A stretch of DNA of 42,434 bases from Deltaproteobacteria bacterium (GTDB taxonomy: Bacteria > Desulfobacterota > Desulfomonilia > Desulfomonilales > Desulfomonilaceae), in contig VGSG01000027.1 of NCBI GenBank assembly GCA_016875095.1, positions 1 through 42,434 of the forward strand, in the 5' to 3' direction. Made by a program: the position numbers and the translations under genes. Positions 1 through 8,095 of this stretch are shown piece by piece (position 1 is the stretch's first letter; every line of letters begins with the position of its first letter). The notes beneath the pieces are model-generated. The model was not told where the DNA came from. It did not search any database and was given only the letters and a program-made list of their open reading frames with translations.

Positions 1-94
1 CCGTGGTTTCCCACTCCCTCAAGATCTCCAGCTTCTGTCGAGCCGTGAACCTCTTCCTCTGCTTTCGCTCTACCGGTGTCAGTTGAACGCTCAT
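1..94 (-). CDS. Transposase N-terminus, cut by the window edge
   Basis: Only the first 31 codons are inside the window. The start ATG (complement of 92-94) is preceded by a strong GGAGG-type ribosome site. The peptide begins MSVQLTPVERKQRKRFTARQ and continues KLEILREWETT. The KRFTARQKLEILREWE stretch is the usual opening helix of the helix-turn-helix in IS3/IS911-type transposase OrfA proteins and related transposases. The gene runs leftward and is divergent from the antiporter gene. No terminal inverted repeat was recognised between 95 and 215, so the element boundary is not defined. The exact IS family cannot be assigned from 31 residues. Confidence 0.55.
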   Translation of the reverse strand, partial: MSVQLTPVERKQRKRFTARQKLEILREWETT

Positions 95-215
95 CCATCT
101 CCCTCCTCCAGTCCAGGGCCATATCAAAAGCCCCGCGCTCGACCAACACCTTTCTCTCTCAATTTCTGTCCAACCGGACCTGATACATCATACAGGCATA
201 AAGGGCTGCCAGACT

Positions 216-2204
216 TTGGAAACAGCATTTCTCAAAGACATCATAATCATCAGCGGTCTTGCGCTGGGAGTCGTGTTTGTTTGCCACCGACTGGCGATAC
301 CCGAGATTGTCGGGTTTCTCCTGACCGGCATCCTGGCGGGCCCTCACGGTTTTGGCCTTGTGAGCCAAGTGTCTGACGTGGACAGTCTGGCCGAAATCGG
401 CGTGGTGTGCTTGCTCTTCACCATAGGCCTCGAATTCTCGCTTAAGAGCTTGTTGCGAATCAAGTTTATCTCTCTGGTAGGAGGGAGTCTTCAAGTTGGA
501 TTCACTGTAGCTATAGGGTGCGCTCTGGCATCCACGCTCGGAATGCCTTTGAACAAGGCCCTCTTCTTCGGTTTTCTCATTTCGCTCAGCAGTACGGCCA
601 TCGTTCTAAAAATCATGCAGGAAAGGGCGGAGGTCGAATCTCCACACGGACGTTTTGTCGTGGGCATACTGTTGTTCCAGGACGTTGTCGTAGTACCGAT
701 GATGCTAATCAGACCGCTCCTCGCTGGACAGGGTGGCGGGGTGATTGCCGCGTTGACGTGGCTTGTGCTGAAAGGCGTCATTGTATTTGTCGTTGTTATA
801 CTGGCCGCCAGATGGGTCGTCCCCATGGCGCTTCACAGGGTGGCAGCAATTGGCGGGCGTGAGGTTTTCGTACTCGGGATTGTATTTGTTGTACTCAGCG
901 TGGCATTCCTTACCGCGGCTGTCGGCCTCTCCCTCGCTTTAGGGGCTTTTTTGGCGGGACTTATCGTCTCCGAATCAGAGTACAGCCATCGCGTGCTGGG
1001 AAACGTGCTCCCTTTCAGAGACCTTTTTACAAGCTTCTTTTTCGTCTCCGTGGGGATGTTACTCGATGTCCGTTTCGTTTTGGACAACAGTCTTGTGCTT
1101 GCCCTTGCCACTCTTGCCGCCTTATTTATCAAGTTTATGATTGCCGGTTCTTCAGGGCTCCTTGTGGGCCTGCCATTTAGGACCTCGGTCCTCGGCGCGT
1201 TGGCATTGAGTCAGATCGGGGAGTTTTCTTTCGTCCTGGCAAAATCGGGGCTCGGACTGGAACTGATTGACCTAAACATTTATCAACTATTCCTCGGGAT
1301 ATCTGTGCTCACCATGGGGTTGACGCCACTGCTTATCGGTGCGTCTGATCGTCTTGCCGACATGACAGTGAGACTGCGGATGCCGGAAAAGCTCAGATCA
1401 GGCTTACGCCCAAGTGCAGAAGAAACGCCGGTTTCGATGTTACAGGATCACCTGATTATTGTAGGATTCGGGCTTACTGGTCAGAACCTGGCTCGTGCGG
1501 CGACTCTCGCAAGCATTCCGCACGCCATCATAGAGTTGAATTCCAAAACCGTCCGCAGAGAGAGGGCAAAGGGCAAGACGATAGTGAACGGCGATGCCGC
1601 TCATGACGCAGTGCTGGAGCACGCCGGGATCAGGCGATGTCGTGTCCTGGTCATAGTAATATCAGACCCGGGTGCGACCAGGAGAGTCATTGACGCGGCG
1701 CGACGGCTGAAACCAGGCTTGCACATCGTCGCTCGGACGAGGTTTGTCAGTGAAATGGGGCCCCTATACGAGTTGGGCGCGGACGAAGTGATCCCTGAAG
1801 AGTATGAGGCTTCTGTAGAAGTCCTTACCCGCGTCCTGACAAAATACATGGTCCCAAGAAGTGATATTGAAGGGTTTGTGGCTCAATTCAGGGCTGAACA
1901 CTATCGCATGTTGAGGGCGCTAACGTTCGAATCCCAGTCCATGGGAGACCTGATGGTCGAGATTCCCAGTATGGAAATCGCCTCACTTAAGGTCAACCCG
2001 GGATCAAGTTTGATCGGCAAATCGTTAGCCGAACAGAACTTGAGAAAACGTCATGGAGTCACGGTCCTAGCATTCAAACGGGATTCTCAATACAGAGCTA
2101 ATCCATCAGGAGAAGAGAGATTCCAACCAAATGATGTAATAATCGTGCTTGGTAATCCCGAACAGATTGCCAAGCTCGGAGGCAGGCTCCAGGGAGAGGG
2201 CTGA
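216..2204 (+). CDS. KefB-type monovalent cation:proton antiporter (CPA2) with TrkA domains
   Basis: Inner-membrane antiporter of the CPA2 family, expected to exchange K+ or Na+ for protons. Of the 662 residues, about 1-380 form a chain of hydrophobic segments opening with the family motif PEIVGFLLTGILAGPHGFGL. A TrkA-N (RCK) nucleotide-binding domain starts near residue 410 with a GFGLTGQNLA dinucleotide-binding loop, and a TrkA-C domain fills about 570-660. The length and domain order are those of complete family members. The start is a TTG with only a weak ribosome site; no in-frame start nearby is clearly better. It stands alone, divergent from the transposase fragment, and its stop directly abuts the end of a truncated gene on the other strand. 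The transported ion cannot be read from sequence. Confidence 0.88.
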   Translation: METAFLKDIIIISGLALGVVFVCHRLAIPEIVGFLLTGILAGPHGFGLVSQVSDVDSLAEIGVVCLLFTIGLEFSLKSLLRIKFISLVGGSLQVGFTVAIGCALASTLGMPLNKALFFGFLISLSSTAIVLKIMQERAEVESPHGRFVVGILLFQDVVVVPMMLIRPLLAGQGGGVIAALTWLVLKGVIVFVVVILAARWVVPMALHRVAAIGGREVFVLGIVFVVLSVAFLTAAVGLSLALGAFLAGLIVSESEYSHRVLGNVLPFRDLFTSFFFVSVGMLLDVRFVLDNSLVLALATLAALFIKFMIAGSSGLLVGLPFRTSVLGALALSQIGEFSFVLAKSGLGLELIDLNIYQLFLGISVLTMGLTPLLIGASDRLADMTVRLRMPEKLRSGLRPSAEETPVSMLQDHLIIVGFGLTGQNLARAATLASIPHAIIELNSKTVRRERAKGKTIVNGDAAHDAVLEHAGIRRCRVLVIVISDPGATRRVIDAARRLKPGLHIVARTRFVSEMGPLYELGADEVIPEEYEASVEVLTRVLTKYMVPRSDIEGFVAQFRAEHYRMLRALTFESQSMGDLMVEIPSMEIASLKVNPGSSLIGKSLAEQNLRKRHGVTVLAFKRDSQYRANPSGEERFQPNDVIIVLGNPEQIAKLGGRLQGEG

Positions 2205-2205
2205 A

Positions 2206-2376
2206 GCCGCCCGGCTGCTTCTTCATCCAATTTGCGTCAACCTCCCAAGCCTTGAGTAGGGCATCTGCATCGTCTGACCCCACGTGGAAAATGTTGATGA
2301 GGACAACCGGCGAGACGGACTCACCGAGCTGCGTCTGAATGGGCACGAGTTCGTCGAGCGAGCGAAGTTGAATCAT
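2206..2376 (-). pseudogene. Truncated antibiotic-biosynthesis-monooxygenase (ABM)-like protein
   Basis: A good ribosome site (AGGAGAG, 5 bases before the ATG at 2374-2376) starts a reading frame whose first ~57 residues resemble small ABM-fold proteins: VVLINIFHVGSDDADALLKAW followed by a DANWMKKQPGG-like stretch. In intact relatives the motif continues into an STQLHRG-like strand and a second half of the fold. Here the similarity stops at about 2206, next to the stop codon of the antiporter gene on the other strand (2204). The frame stays open to 2098 only by reading antisense through the antiporter 3' end. The second half of the domain is therefore missing, consistent with a deletion or rearrangement at this junction. 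The fragment is unlikely to fold as a normal ABM protein. Confidence 0.55.
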
Positions 2377-2464
2377 CTGTCTCTCCTTTCGGACGGAGGT
2401 GTCAAGACAGCTCTTGATTCACCTCGATTCATTCCTTAGCCTTTTATGATGACCGACAGCACAA

Positions 2465-2514
2465 CATAAGTCAAAAGCAGACCTCACCCGATCCATCACA
2501 TAAGTCAAGCGCAG
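2465..2514. repeat. Pair of 16-bp direct repeats (CATAAGTCAA..GCAG)
   Basis: CATAAGTCAAAAGCAG at 2465-2480 and CATAAGTCAAGCGCAG at 2499-2514 match at 14 of 16 positions, 34 bases apart start to start. They lie between the end of the tetR gene and the start of the truncated ABM gene. Read on the minus strand each copy contains TTGACT, so they might be promoter or regulator sites for the truncated gene. No other function is visible. Confidence 0.4.
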
Positions 2515-2546
2515 GGCCTTGTAATGACGACCCTCACAGGCAGTGG

Positions 2547-3278
2547 CTACACAAATTTTTCAAGGTCCTTGATTAGCTCGTAAAGAGTATCGGATTCTTG
2601 TTTCATCTTCTCGATGAGTTCCCTCTTTCGGGGCATAGACTCTGCCGGCGCCAACCTCTCATCCGCTCCCTCAGCCCGCAGAAATCCGTTTTCCAACAAG
2701 TCGATGAAATGGTCGGCAATTTCGTCGGGCGCGTAAGGGCTTTCCCCAGGCTTGTACCATCTGTACAACCAGTTACACATGCCGATGATCGCGTAGGCCT
2801 GTAACCTGGCATTAACCGATCGGAAGCAACCCTGGGCGATTCCAGCCTCAATCACCCCTTCGACCACGCGTGTAAACTTTCTCTTCTCTTCTCGAATCTT
2901 CTGACAATCCTTTTCCGGGAGCTCGTTCTCTTCACTGAAGAAGACGGCAAACATCGGCAGATTTTCGATAACGATGTGCTTTATGTGGTGTCGTATAAGC
3001 AGCCGTAGCTTTTCCGGGGGGGCAAGGTCACGCTCGCCGATCTCGTACACAGTGGCGAAAAAGCTTTCGAGCGCCTGAATGTAGATGATGGAGAGCAGGT
3101 CCTTTTTGGACGCCACATAATGGTAGAGCGCCGCTTTAGTCAATCCCAGTTCCTTCGCGACATCGTCCAAGGTCGCGGCGCGATATCCCTTCTCGTGAAA
3201 TATCCTTATCGCGGTATCGACAATTCTGCGTTTGCGCATGCTCTTGTCGAGACCCTTGAAATCAGTTTGTCGCTCCAT
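2547..3278 (-). CDS. TetR/AcrR family transcriptional regulator
   Basis: A 243-residue one-domain-plus-sensor repressor. The DNA-binding helix-turn-helix lies at about residues 34-56 (TLDDVAKELGLTKAALYHYV), followed by a mostly helical ligand/dimerisation domain and an unusual charged C-terminal tail rich in Lys/Glu (about 210-243) that could form a coiled coil. The start ATG at 3276-3278 has an AGGAT-type ribosome site. Longer upstream frames give a Pro/Arg-rich stretch unlike the family and were not used. The gene is divergent from the B12 mutase operon, and two operator-like palindromes lie in the shared region, so it probably controls that operon. TetR proteins in such positions commonly sense acyl-CoA intermediates; that is inferred here. 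Confidence 0.87.
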   Translation of the reverse strand: MERQTDFKGLDKSMRKRRIVDTAIRIFHEKGYRAATLDDVAKELGLTKAALYHYVASKKDLLSIIYIQALESFFATVYEIGERDLAPPEKLRLLIRHHIKHIVIENLPMFAVFFSEENELPEKDCQKIREEKRKFTRVVEGVIEAGIAQGCFRSVNARLQAYAIIGMCNWLYRWYKPGESPYAPDEIADHFIDLLENGFLRAEGADERLAPAESMPRKRELIEKMKQESDTLYELIKDLEKFV

Positions 3279-3491
3279 TTTCTTATCCTGCCGCGTTTTT
3301 TCGCCACAGCGGACCAGGCCTGAGGCGCTGCCCTCAGTTACCGCTTCACCCCGGGGCCGGCGCCAGGGGCTCGCATAGCGCGTGACAGCCATGCATGGCA
3401 GCAACGACAAAGCGCCGGGAGAAAGCTCGAATACCATCTTCATGGGTACGAGCGGCCACGAGCGAGGGTTGACGAAATGGGCAAAAAGGAC

Positions 3492-3520
3492 TTGACACGG
3501 TTTTGCTCCGCGTGTATGTG
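3492..3520 (+). promoter_or_regulatory. Sigma70-type promoter for the mutase operon
   Basis: TTGACA at 3492-3497 and TATGTG at 3515-3520 are separated by exactly 17 bases. The predicted start of transcription falls just before or within the palindromes at 3523-3557, a typical repression arrangement. The next gene in this direction is the mutase at 3730. Confidence 0.55.
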
Positions 3521-3522
3521 AT

Positions 3523-3557
3523 TGACTGATTGGTCATGCTAACTTACCGGTCAGTAA
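3523..3557. promoter_or_regulatory. Two tandem TetR-type operator candidates
   Basis: TGACTGATTGGTCA (3523-3536) and TTACCGGTCAGTAA (3544-3557) are both 14-base sites with complementary outer arms (TGAC/GTCA and TTAC/GTAA). They share 8 of 14 bases, and the compensating differences at positions 2 and 13 keep each palindrome intact. They sit 21 bases (two helical turns) apart, just downstream of a promoter and between the divergent tetR and mutase genes. Apart from the promoter and these sites, no gene is supported in 3279-3729. Confidence 0.6.
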
Positions 3558-3729
3558 ACCATACGCTTTTCCCAAAGTCAATCGAGAAGACTATGAGTCT
3601 TCCTGAAAATGGTTTTCGTCTCGGATGTTTTCCCGCATTGGTGAGTCTGCTTGGGCCCCCGAGCACGAATGCCGGTTATCTTGATCGCCACCACCACTGG
3701 GGTTTCGGTTTCGCATGAGGAGGCGCCAT

Positions 3730-5427
3730 ATGAGCCAAGGGCCGATTTCAAGGTCGATAGCTGACAAAAGTAGCGAGGTGAACTGGGACGATTATCTCAA
3801 GTCCTATTATGAAAAGCCTCAGAGCGGCAGAACGTGGTCCGGCTACGAGCTGAAAGAGATATACACACCTGAGGATCGGGCCGGCGAGAACTACAAACAA
3901 GATGTCGGGGATGCGGGTGACTATCCGTTCACCAGGGGCATTCACCGCAACATGTTCCGAGGCCGGTTTTGGACTCGGCGAGAAGTAGTCGGCATCGGCT
4001 CTCCGGCGGATACTCATCAGCGGGCCGCATTCTGTTTTGAGCAAGGCGGGTCAGGCTTGAACACCATCGCGGACGTGACCTACGAAATGGGGCTCGACCC
4101 GGATCACCCGTGGGCGCAACAAGAGGTGGGCCTGACAGGGGTGAACATCAGCTCGATCAAGGACATGGAAATCCTGGTGGGCGACATTCCCCTGGACAAG
4201 GTAAGCTGGTCGCTCATCACCGCGTCCACCGCAGCGGCGCCCACCATGGCGCAATATGTTGCCGTGGCTCAGCAGAAAGGTTACGACATCGCGGGCCTGC
4301 GCGGCTCCATTCAGAACGATCCCGTGCATTTCCGCTACTGTGGATTCAGGCCGGCTTGTCCGCTGGACCTGTCGATCAAGCTGGGTTGTGATGTGATGGA
4401 GTTCTGCGCCAGGTCCATGCCCAAGTGGCACTACACGACCGTCAACACGTACGACCTGAGAGAGCAGGGAATCACGGCCCCTCAGGAGGTGGCCTTCGGT
4501 TTCGGCATCGCCATGTGCTACGTCGACGAGCTGATAAGGCGGGGGCTCAACATTGACGAATTTGCTCCACGTTTCGCTTTTTATGTTTCTTGTCATGTGG
4601 ATTTCTTCGAGGAGATAGCCAAGATACGCGCCGCAAGACGTATCTGGGCCAGGCTAATGAAGGAAAAGTACGGGGCCAAGGACCCCCGTTCCATGCAGTT
4701 CCGTTTCGCCGTCCATACTGCGGGCTGTTCTCTGATTCCGCAACAACCTCTCAATAACATTGTGCGCATCGCATATCAGGCGCTCGCCGCTGTTTTGGGC
4801 GGGGTGCAATCGTTGCACTGCTGCTCTTACGACGAGCCAATGTGCCTACCGACGGAAAAAGGCCACGTTCAGGCCCTAAGGACTCAGCAAATCCTGGCCT
4901 ATGAAACGGGCGTCACAAATGTCGCGGATCCTCTGGGCGGGTCATACTTTATAGAGAGTTTGACCGACAAGATCGAGGAAGAAGCTCAAAAGGTCATGCA
5001 GGAGGTGGAGGAAGTCGGTGGGATGGAAGAGGCTATCAGGTCGGAATGGCTGGACCGCCGCTTCGAGTTGGAGGCGGTCAAGCGCCAGAAGGAAGTGGAC
5101 AATGGCGAAAAGCTCATTGTCGGGGTCAACATCTTTACGTCCGAAGCTGAAACCTGCACTCCATTAGGGGTGCAGAGGATAGCGGAACAATCAGCGCGCC
5201 GGCAAATCCAAGATGTTATCGAACTCAAGAGGACCAGAGATAAAGCGAGGTTAAACGAAGCAATTGAGCGCTTGCGGGAGGACGTCTTGCAGGGCAAGAA
5301 CAGCATCCCGGCCATGATCGAGGCGACCAAGGCATCTGCCACTACCGCGGAGCTTCTCGGAACGGTGCGTGAGGTTTACGGTTACCAGTACGATCCCATG
5401 GGGATCATAGAGTCCCCCTTCAGGTAG
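3730..5427 (+). CDS. B12-dependent acyl-CoA mutase large subunit, non-methylmalonyl type
   Basis: Large (substrate-binding) subunit of an adenosylcobalamin carbon-skeleton mutase of the methylmalonyl-CoA mutase superfamily, 565 residues with no B12 domain; that domain is the next gene, as in isobutyryl- and 2-hydroxyisobutyryl-CoA mutases. Start: ATG 3730 has GAGGAGG six bases upstream; ATG 3715 does not. Conserved: YPFTRGIH near residue 65, the equivalents of Arg82 and Thr85 of the Propionibacterium enzyme, and the IQND motif (Gln195). Changed by a nearly gap-free alignment made from memory: Tyr89 is Val86, Arg207 (the methylmalonyl carboxylate ligand) is Gly205, Asn236 is His234, and the catalytic-site His244 is Asp242. 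Methylmalonyl-CoA is therefore unlikely to be the substrate; the true one is unknown. Electronic annotation as methylmalonyl-CoA mutase would probably be wrong. Confidence 0.9.
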   Translation: MSQGPISRSIADKSSEVNWDDYLKSYYEKPQSGRTWSGYELKEIYTPEDRAGENYKQDVGDAGDYPFTRGIHRNMFRGRFWTRREVVGIGSPADTHQRAAFCFEQGGSGLNTIADVTYEMGLDPDHPWAQQEVGLTGVNISSIKDMEILVGDIPLDKVSWSLITASTAAAPTMAQYVAVAQQKGYDIAGLRGSIQNDPVHFRYCGFRPACPLDLSIKLGCDVMEFCARSMPKWHYTTVNTYDLREQGITAPQEVAFGFGIAMCYVDELIRRGLNIDEFAPRFAFYVSCHVDFFEEIAKIRAARRIWARLMKEKYGAKDPRSMQFRFAVHTAGCSLIPQQPLNNIVRIAYQALAAVLGGVQSLHCCSYDEPMCLPTEKGHVQALRTQQILAYETGVTNVADPLGGSYFIESLTDKIEEEAQKVMQEVEEVGGMEEAIRSEWLDRRFELEAVKRQKEVDNGEKLIVGVNIFTSEAETCTPLGVQRIAEQSARRQIQDVIELKRTRDKARLNEAIERLREDVLQGKNSIPAMIEATKASATTAELLGTVREVYGYQYDPMGIIESPFR

Positions 5428-5452
5428 ACCTGGTCTAGCGGGGAGTGTGGAA

Positions 5453-5848
5453 ATGGGGACAGAGAAGATCAAGGTAATTGTAAGCAAGGTTGGGCTGGAC
5501 GGTCACGATCGCGGGGCCAAGGTTGTGGCCTCCTTACTCAAAGAAGGGGGCATGGAAGTGGTCTATCTAGGCATGTACCAAACCCCCGAAAGCATTATAA
5601 AGGCTGCTATCGATGAGGACGCCGATGTAATTGGGCTCAGCTATCTTTCGGGTGAGCACCTGGTGTACACGCCGAAGATCGTGGAAGAAATGAAGAAAAA
5701 TGGCATGGATGATGTGCTTCTCGTAGTAGGAGGCTCTTTCCCACCTGAGGACATCGAGGTCATGAAGCAGATGGGCGTAGATGAAGTTTTCCGTGGAGGG
5801 TCTCGTATCCCATCCATTGTGAACTATATCACCGAAAATGTGCGATGA
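5453..5848 (+). CDS. B12-binding small subunit of the acyl-CoA mutase
   Basis: A 131-residue cobalamin-binding domain that supplies the coenzyme to the large subunit encoded just upstream. It shows the base-off/His-on signature DGHDRG, with His18 as the predicted cobalt ligand, followed by a Rossmann-like fold with LSYLSGEH and VVGGSFPPED loops that normally cradle the corrin tail. Start choice: GTG 5447 lies only two bases from the GGGGAG ribosome site, whereas ATG 5453 is at a normal distance. The length is typical of separate small subunits of isobutyryl-CoA mutase type. Its stop overlaps the start of the next gene (ATGA), indicating translational coupling. Confidence 0.9.
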   Translation: MGTEKIKVIVSKVGLDGHDRGAKVVASLLKEGGMEVVYLGMYQTPESIIKAAIDEDADVIGLSYLSGEHLVYTPKIVEEMKKNGMDDVLLVVGGSFPPEDIEVMKQMGVDEVFRGGSRIPSIVNYITENVR

Positions 5849-6849
5849 ACCTATTGGCCATGCCTAGAAAGCTTGCGGACAACCCCAAGGCGCTCGCCGA
5901 CGGACTCCTCTTGGGAGACCGTCGCGCAGCCGCCAGAGCGATTACCTTGGTCGAAGACGGGTCCCAAAAGGGAACTGAGCTGATGAAGCTTTTGTACCCG
6001 CACGTGGGGCGATCCATGGTGATAGGGGTGACGGGCGCAGGTGGAAGCGGCAAGTCCAGTTTGATCAACCACATTATTCGTGTTTTCCGGTCACAGGGTC
6101 GTCGTGTCGGCGTCGTGGCAGTGGACCCGACCAGTCCTTTTTCCGGGGGGGCGCTCTTGGGGGACCGGCTCCGTTTTCAGACCCACTCTATGGATGAGGG
6201 GGTTTACATCCGATCCATGGCCTCTCGCGGGTATCTCGGTGGATTGGCCAGGGCCACCACAGATGTGGTCAGGATCATCGAGGCCATGGGGAATGACCTC
6301 GTCATCGTAGAGACATTGGGCGCGGGACAGGACGAAATCGACATCATCCATGTAGCCCAGACCTGCGTTCTGGTTCTGACGCCTGGTATGGGGGATGACA
6401 TTCAAGCCATGAAGGCCGGCATAATGGAGATTGCAGACCTGATAGCGCTCAACAAGGCGGACCTGGACGGCGCGGAGACGTGTCTTCGCAGTCTCGAAGC
6501 AACCGTGCGTTATGGATTCGAAGAGAAAGAGGCGGCATGGATTCCGAGGGTAATACCTACGGTGGCCGCTGGGGCGAGGACGGACGACGTCCGGGGGATA
6601 GAAGAAGTTGCGGAAGCGATCTTGGCCCATCAGAGTTATCTCCGTGAGAGCCGAACTATTCACGAGATCCAGGCCAAGCGGGTAGAGCAGGAGCTGGGCC
6701 TGGTCTTCAGAGACGAGGTTCAAAAAGCCGTCTTCAAGGGCCTCAAGGGGACCGGTAAGAAACGCCAATACATAAGGGCCATCCTTGAAGGCCGCACCGA
6801 CCCTTATTCGGTGGTGGAAGAAGTGCTGAGAACTTTCCTAAGAGTCTAA
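5845..6849 (+). CDS. MeaB/ArgK-type G3E GTPase, mutase chaperone
   Basis: GTPase that gates loading of adenosylcobalamin into, and removes damaged cofactor from, acyl-CoA mutases. Its 334 residues carry a P-loop GAGGSGKS at about 64-71, a switch region with VDPTSPFSGGALLGDR, the family motif around ETLGAGQDEIDI (usually ETVGVGQSE) and the guanine-specificity motif NKAD. It overlaps the B12 subunit gene by four bases, so the three genes form one translationally coupled unit. Older databases call this family LAO/AO transport system kinase, a misleading name. The slightly altered P-loop and ETLGAGQDE motif suggest co-divergence with its unusual mutase partner; that is inference. Confidence 0.92.
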   Translation: MNLLAMPRKLADNPKALADGLLLGDRRAAARAITLVEDGSQKGTELMKLLYPHVGRSMVIGVTGAGGSGKSSLINHIIRVFRSQGRRVGVVAVDPTSPFSGGALLGDRLRFQTHSMDEGVYIRSMASRGYLGGLARATTDVVRIIEAMGNDLVIVETLGAGQDEIDIIHVAQTCVLVLTPGMGDDIQAMKAGIMEIADLIALNKADLDGAETCLRSLEATVRYGFEEKEAAWIPRVIPTVAAGARTDDVRGIEEVAEAILAHQSYLRESRTIHEIQAKRVEQELGLVFRDEVQKAVFKGLKGTGKKRQYIRAILEGRTDPYSVVEEVLRTFLRV

Positions 6850-6986
6850 GCAAGCCTCCCAACTCCGGCAATGCAAGAACAGACTTGACTCGTATCTATC
6901 CACAGAACTCACGCAAGGAATTGATCCCGCGGCGCTGAGAGGAATACTTAAGTTTGTTCCGATAGATTCCAAGAGAGGAGTCGGTT

Positions 6987-7784
6987 ATGAGTGGTGGCGG
7001 ACGTTTGCAGGGAAAAGTGGCCGTGATCACCGGAGCGGCCGGCGGTATCGGCCGCGCGACGGCAGCGCTCTTCTCACGTGAGGACGCGAAACTGGTCTTG
7101 GCGGATCTCGATGAAACCGGCCTGCAAGAGACCCTGGAATTGGTAAGAGAAGCGGGCGGTGAGGCTTTGAGCAAGAAGACGAATGTGGCTGTTGAGCAAG
7201 ACGTGAAAGAGCTTATCGATTTTGCGCTCAAGACATATGCCCGGGTGGACATCCTGTGCAACAATGCGGGCATTACCGGAGACCTCGCGAGCCTCGAAGG
7301 CCAGGACGCGGAAGATTGGCGCAGGGTGCTCAATGTCAATCTCCTGGGCGCGGTCTACGGAACAAAACACGTGGCTGCGCACATGCAAGAGCGGAAGTCC
7401 GGCGCGATTGTGAATACGGCGTCCGTGGCGGGAATTCGATCCGGCGCTGGAGGCAATGCTTACAGCGCCAGCAAGGCCGCCCTGATCAATTTCACTCAGA
7501 CCTCGGCTTGTGACTTGGGGGCGTACAACGTTCGGGTGAACGCGGTCTGTCCGGGCCTCATCGAGACAAACATGACCAAATCGGTCTTTGATTATGCCCG
7601 TCAAGCGGGGAAACAGGACAAATTGGGTTATCGCTGTGAATTGAGACGCTACGGACACGCGGAGGAGGTGGCTTTGGCCATCCTGTTTCTTGCCAGCGAT
7701 GAAGCCAGCTACATAACAGGCCAGGCGTTGCCTGTTGACGGAGGAAACACGGCGTCGCTCAATCTCCCCGGCATGAAGTTCTAG
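6987..7784 (+). CDS. SDR family NAD(P)-dependent dehydrogenase
   Basis: Classical short-chain dehydrogenase of 265 residues. The cofactor-binding motif TGAAGGIG is at 15-22, NNAG at 92-95, and the catalytic Ser146, Tyr159 (YSASK) and Lys163 are all present. Acidic residues after the second strand (LADLDE) favour NAD over NADP. The ribosome site GAGGAG lies 6 bases before the ATG. It is 137 bases downstream of the mutase GTPase gene on the same strand and could be co-transcribed. In this context it is a likely 3-hydroxyacyl-CoA or other alcohol dehydrogenase of the same pathway; family members such as FabG are too similar for the substrate to be read. Confidence 0.9.
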   Translation: MSGGGRLQGKVAVITGAAGGIGRATAALFSREDAKLVLADLDETGLQETLELVREAGGEALSKKTNVAVEQDVKELIDFALKTYARVDILCNNAGITGDLASLEGQDAEDWRRVLNVNLLGAVYGTKHVAAHMQERKSGAIVNTASVAGIRSGAGGNAYSASKAALINFTQTSACDLGAYNVRVNAVCPGLIETNMTKSVFDYARQAGKQDKLGYRCELRRYGHAEEVALAILFLASDEASYITGQALPVDGGNTASLNLPGMKF

Positions 7785-8027
7785 ATTTGACGGGGCGATC
7801 AAACGCCGATTTTGAGGTTCGCGCGCCCGGTCGTATATTCAGGATGCGACTTCATGGAGTTGCGGTTCTTGCGTCCTTGCGATTCGGGCCGCGTCCGGGC
7901 CGCTCGGTGGGAAGCCGGTTCACTGATTGTGGCGTGATCTCATTTGGGGTGGTAATTTTGAGGCGGCGCGGTCAAACCCGTTTCATGGGGCTTGGAAGTA
8001 TAGGAGTTCTTGAGGGAGGGGTCGGGG

Positions 8028-8053
8028 GAGGCCACTTTCCAAAAAGTGGCCTC
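8028..8053. terminator. Strong hairpin between convergent genes
   Basis: GAGGCCACTTT (8028-8038) and AAAGTGGCCTC (8043-8053) form a perfect 11-bp stem with a four-base CCAA loop. It sits between the SDR gene (plus strand, ends 7784) and livF (minus strand, ends 8096). No long T run follows on either strand, so it is at best a weak intrinsic terminator serving both sides. The rest of 7785-8095 shows no supportable gene. Confidence 0.5.
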
Positions 8054-8095
8054 TCCGGTCTCTTCTTCAAAAACTCATAGGTCTTGCAACGGCGC

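Noticed and set aside
3530-3718. A 62-codon frame upstream of the mutase gene
   Set aside because: It starts inside the promoter/operator region and has no ribosome site; treated as non-coding leader.
3730-5427. Annotation as methylmalonyl-CoA mutase for propionate metabolism
   Set aside because: The Arg that binds the methylmalonyl carboxylate and the catalytic-site His are absent; the name would be misleading.
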